A stretch of DNA of 64,000 nucleotides from Saccopteryx bilineata (taxonomy: Eukaryota > Chordata > Mammalia > Chiroptera > Emballonuridae). Shown here piece after piece: positions 62,490 to 64,000 of this stretch. Below the pieces are notes generated by a model. That model was given only the letters and a program-made list of their open reading frames with translations. It had not been told where the DNA came from and ran no database searches. Both the position numbers and the translations under genes were made by a program. The stretch lies in NCBI RefSeq assembly GCF_036850765.1, contig NC_089493.1, forward strand, positions 190,791,140 through 190,855,139, read 5' to 3'. Every line of letters starts with the position of its first letter. The stretch's first letter is position 1.

Positions 62490-62740
62490 ATGGGCTCTGA
62501 GGGCAGTTAGCATGGGGTCACATTTCAGCTCTCCCCTGTATTAGCACGTGACTCTGACAAGTTACTGAGTCCCCCCTTACTGAGGTCCCTTGTCCTATTG
62601 CATTGCCAGAGTCTTCGCTATGAGGTTAAGCCGTGCTGGCTGCAAGCAGACCTAACTTTTCCGGGTTGTAGCTTTCCCGTCTGAAAATCGGTATCCTCAG
62701 TGGATCTATTTGACAGACTTGTCAAGATGAAATGATCTGA
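62490..62740 (+). repeat. MIR SINE
   Basis: GACATGGGCTCTGAGGGCAG, ACGTGACTCTGACAAGTTAC, GTCAAGATGAAATGATCTGA. Confidence 0.7.
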
Positions 62741-62805
62741 GGTGGTGTACCCGCCATGCCCCGAGTGCCCCATAGATGTCCGGGCTGTCGTGACCCACGC
62801 AGGGC

Positions 62806-62820
62806 GGGGGGGGGGGGGGG
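62806..62820. repeat. 15-G run
   Basis: Uninterrupted G run, preceded by GGGC and followed by TAGGGGG, upstream of exon 10. Confidence 0.95.
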
Positions 62821-62939
62821 TAGGGGGAAGCTGGCTAGCAGGGAGGGAAAACTCCCTCGTGGCGCCCGGGGGTACTCAGGTGTTCTGTCTGGCTTCTACT
62901 TGGCCCTCCCGCCTGCCTCCCTGCCCCTGCGCCTGGTGA

Positions 62940-64000
<1,061 letters not shown>

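Overview
This is a 64-kb piece of a mammalian nuclear genome. It holds no bacterial-style genes. It lies inside one large, intron-rich gene on the + strand, DOCK2 (dedicator of cytokinesis 2), the haematopoietic guanine-nucleotide exchange factor for the GTPase RAC. Eleven consecutive coding exons were placed, at 7154-7252, 9953-10047, 19526-19604, 29328-29428, 29538-29596, 41477-41625, 48063-48148, 56520-56676, 58604-58644, 62963-63053 and 63684-63803. Each has an AG acceptor and a GT donor, and the phases join without a break into 1077 bases (359 codons). They encode the helical/ARM-repeat stretch between the C2-like DHR-1 domain and the catalytic DHR-2 domain, ending at about the start of DHR-2. 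Choosing DOCK2 over DOCK1 or DOCK5 rests on remembered family sequence.

The interspersed repeats point to a bat, most likely of the horseshoe/roundleaf group (Rhinolophoidea). There are several copies of a tRNA-headed SINE that looks like Rhin-1, and of a second tRNA-derived SINE whose 5' end contains GGTGGCGCAGTGGAT in reverse orientation here. There are also lineage-type hAT MITEs with 8-bp target duplications, a SPIN-like hAT remnant, and a pair of mariner elements. The species call is an inference from repeats.

Layout: 1-7153 is intron with a hAT MITE inside a MIR, and five CA/TG arrays between 4.7 and 6.0 kb. 7.1-10.1 kb holds exons 1-2. 10-29 kb is two introns of about 9.5 kb with MIRs, SINEs, L1 ends, the SPIN-like remnant and a 270-bp CCTT tract. 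29.3-29.6 kb holds exons 4-5, separated by only 109 bp. 29.6-41.5 kb is the largest intron (MER20, two hAT MITEs, a SINE nested in one of them). 41.5-48.1 kb has exons 6-7 with a CpG-rich hAT remnant and a 470-bp CT-rich array between them. 48.1-56.5 kb carries old L1 sequence and the tail-to-tail mariner pair. 56.5-63.8 kb holds exons 8-11.

No independent gene, RNA gene or CRISPR array inside the introns could be supported. The features most worth a second look are the inverted mariner pair (a potential long hairpin in DOCK2 pre-mRNA), the hAT insertions, the SINE orientation bias, and the A-rich tract beside the exon 6 donor. Boundaries of repeats are approximate unless a target-site duplication is quoted; exon boundaries are to the base.
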